Shown here piece after piece: positions 63,042 through 64,000 of a stretch of 64,000 nt of DNA (positions within the stretch are counted from its first letter, which is position 1; the number at the start of each line of letters is the position of its first letter). Under the pieces are notes generated by a model. That model ran no database searches. It was not told where the DNA came from and saw only the letters and a program-made list of their open reading frames with translations. The DNA is taken from positions 620,001 to 684,000 of the forward strand of contig NC_008009.1 of assembly GCF_000014005.1 (NCBI RefSeq). The letters run 5' to 3'. The DNA comes from Candidatus Koribacter versatilis Ellin345 (GTDB taxonomy: Bacteria; Acidobacteriota; Terriglobia; Terriglobales; Acidobacteriaceae). The translations under genes and the position numbers were made by a program.

Positions 63042-63100
63042 CGAGAGGGATTCGACCCCGCGGCCTTGGCCGCTCCGCTCAGGATGACAGGCGAGAAGCG
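63041..63100. repeat. Dispersed repeat copy C
   Basis: On the minus strand it contains TGTCATCCTGAGCGGAGCGG, the same family core as copies A and B, and a CGCGGCCTTGGCCGC inverted repeat. It lies between the small protein gene and the permease gene. Confidence 0.55.
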
Positions 63101-63107
63101 AGAAGTG

Positions 63108-64000
63108 TCACTCGCCCATCCACTGCCCGTAGCCCTCAAATCCTTCCACGTGGTCGAGTACGATCTTGATCGCGGCCGTAACCGGGATCGCGAGGATCAA
63201 TCCCATCGCGCCCCACAACCAACCCCAGAACAACAGCGCGATCGTCACCGTCAGCGGATTGAGTTGCAGCCGTTTCCCGAGCACCTTCGGGTAGAGCACG
63301 TTCATCGCGAACAGGTGCAAGCTCAGGATAGAAACGATGATCACTACCAGCTTCTCAAGGCTCATCACTCCCATTCCGGTGATGACCGGCGGGATGAGTG
63401 CCAGCACGATGCCCAAGTACGGCACCATGCTGAGATACCCGCTGATGAAGCCCACGAAGTAGAAGAACGGCACTCCCAACAGTCCGAAGATGATCATGCT
63501 CACTACGCTGACAAAGAGCCCGACGAGCAGGTTCCCGACCAGAAAACTTCGGATCATGCTCGACATCAGCCCCAGCGTGACGTAAGCGGTGTTGCGGTTC
63601 TCCATCTTGAACAGCATCACCGTCGCCGACCTGACGTGCTCCTGCCAACTCAACATGAAAAACGCAAGGAACGGAATAAAGCTGATGGTGAAGAAGATTT
63701 CGCCCACGGAGCCGAGAGCGGTTGTAACTGTGTCGGACAGGCTCGACTGCTGGCGGATAGTAACCGCCCTCTTGTCATCTTCCGATTGCGGAACGATATC
63801 CTGGGTACTCCTCCGAAATGCTTCCGCCCGCCGTTCCCATCGCTGGCCAACCTCACGTATGCGCCGGCTGTACTTGGGCAGGTCCTGCATGAAGTCCACG
63901 CCTTTGCTGTACGACATGAACGTGATGCCGTAGATCACACCGATCAAGAGGAAAACTGCGAACAACGAAGCCAGCGACCGCGGAACGCCAAAGCGGACGC
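63108..64000 (-). CDS. AI-2E family transporter (permease), N-terminus cut by window end
   Basis: About 297 residues are visible; the frame stays open to the end of the window (VRFGVPRSLASLFAVFLLIG), so the start lies beyond. The AI-2E/PerM family pattern is seen: several long hydrophobic spans, GYLSMVPYLGIVLALIPPVI and VLGKRLQLNPLTVTIALLFW near the end, and GAMGLILAIPVTAAIKIVLD. Such proteins export autoinducer-2 or act as Na+/H+-type permeases. The substrate is not predictable. Confidence 0.9.
   Translation of the reverse strand, partial: VRFGVPRSLASLFAVFLLIGVIYGITFMSYSKGVDFMQDLPKYSRRIREVGQRWERRAEAFRRSTQDIVPQSEDDKRAVTIRQQSSLSDTVTTALGSVGEIFFTISFIPFLAFFMLSWQEHVRSATVMLFKMENRNTAYVTLGLMSSMIRSFLVGNLLVGLFVSVVSMIIFGLLGVPFFYFVGFISGYLSMVPYLGIVLALIPPVITGMGVMSLEKLVVIIVSILSLHLFAMNVLYPKVLGKRLQLNPLTVTIALLFWGWLWGAMGLILAIPVTAAIKIVLDHVEGFEGYGQWMGE

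Overview
The window is dense with genes, has a GC content near 58-60 % by eye, and looks like the chromosome of an Acidobacteriota (Terriglobia) soil bacterium, probably close to Koribacter. This is an inference from gene content: an Oar-type TonB-dependent receptor with an N-terminal carboxypeptidase-regulatory-like domain, a large secreted sortilin/VPS10-type beta-propeller protein, tandem DUF3857/transglutaminase proteins, a GH92 mannosidase, paired ECF sigma/anti-sigma genes, and many secreted proteins with short signal peptides ending in A-Q. Dispersed repeats of the TGTCATYC(T)GAG type also fit. No phage, insertion sequence, CRISPR array or rRNA was seen. One tRNA, tRNA-Pro(CGG), is present.

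Layout. 1-2.9 kb: a secreted hypothetical protein, a REC-HD-GYP c-di-GMP phosphodiesterase, a DPM/ALG5-like glycosyltransferase and a small Cys-rich protein. 3.2 kb: tRNA-Pro. 3.4-12.5 kb: a complete high-affinity K+ uptake locus (kdpE, kdpF, kdpA, kdpB, kdpC) in which the KdpD sensor is split into two divergently transcribed genes, with small ORFs between kdpE and kdpF and a putative outer-membrane barrel downstream. 12.5-19.5 kb (minus strand): GH92 mannosidase, VPS10-like protein, DUF1697 protein and a small recombinase-C-terminus-like protein. 19.7-25.1 kb: a cupredoxin-like secreted protein and a DcaP-like porin, divergent from a hybrid histidine kinase, then two PilZ proteins. 25.2-29.5 kb: an ECF sigma factor and zinc-finger anti-sigma, divergent from a bufferin-type RiPP operon (Cys-rich precursor, DUF692/MNIO enzyme, DUF2063 partner, DoxX).

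29.6-39.3 kb: a glycan-utilisation locus (GH3 beta-glucosidase, GH144-like glucanase, TonB-dependent receptor, LacI regulator, MFS transporter), most likely for beta-1,2-glucan. A shared AATCGATT palindrome lies in front of both the receptor and the GH3 gene. 39.4-49.5 kb: two secreted proteins (one with an Ig-like C-terminus, one repeat-rich), GTP-dependent PEP carboxykinase and two overlapping DUF3857 proteins. 49.6-51.8 kb: a gene remnant and three tandem paralogous secreted proteins, each preceded by a two-hairpin leader with compensatory base changes. 52-53.3 kb: SigK/RskA-like sigma/anti-sigma pair. 53.5-64 kb: HEAT-like protein, hemerythrin-like protein, histone H1-like protein, MltD-like lytic transglycosylase, isoaspartyl peptidase, CDP-alcohol phosphatidyltransferase, GreA, CarD, a small conserved protein and a truncated AI-2E family permease.

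The most interesting regions are the sigma-factor-controlled bufferin-like operon with mirror-image divergent promoters at 26.6-26.8 kb, the structured leaders of the three-paralog family at 50.4-51.8 kb, the split KdpD with its small ORFs, and the beta-1,2-glucan locus with its shared operator. All function calls come from reading motifs; no database search was run.
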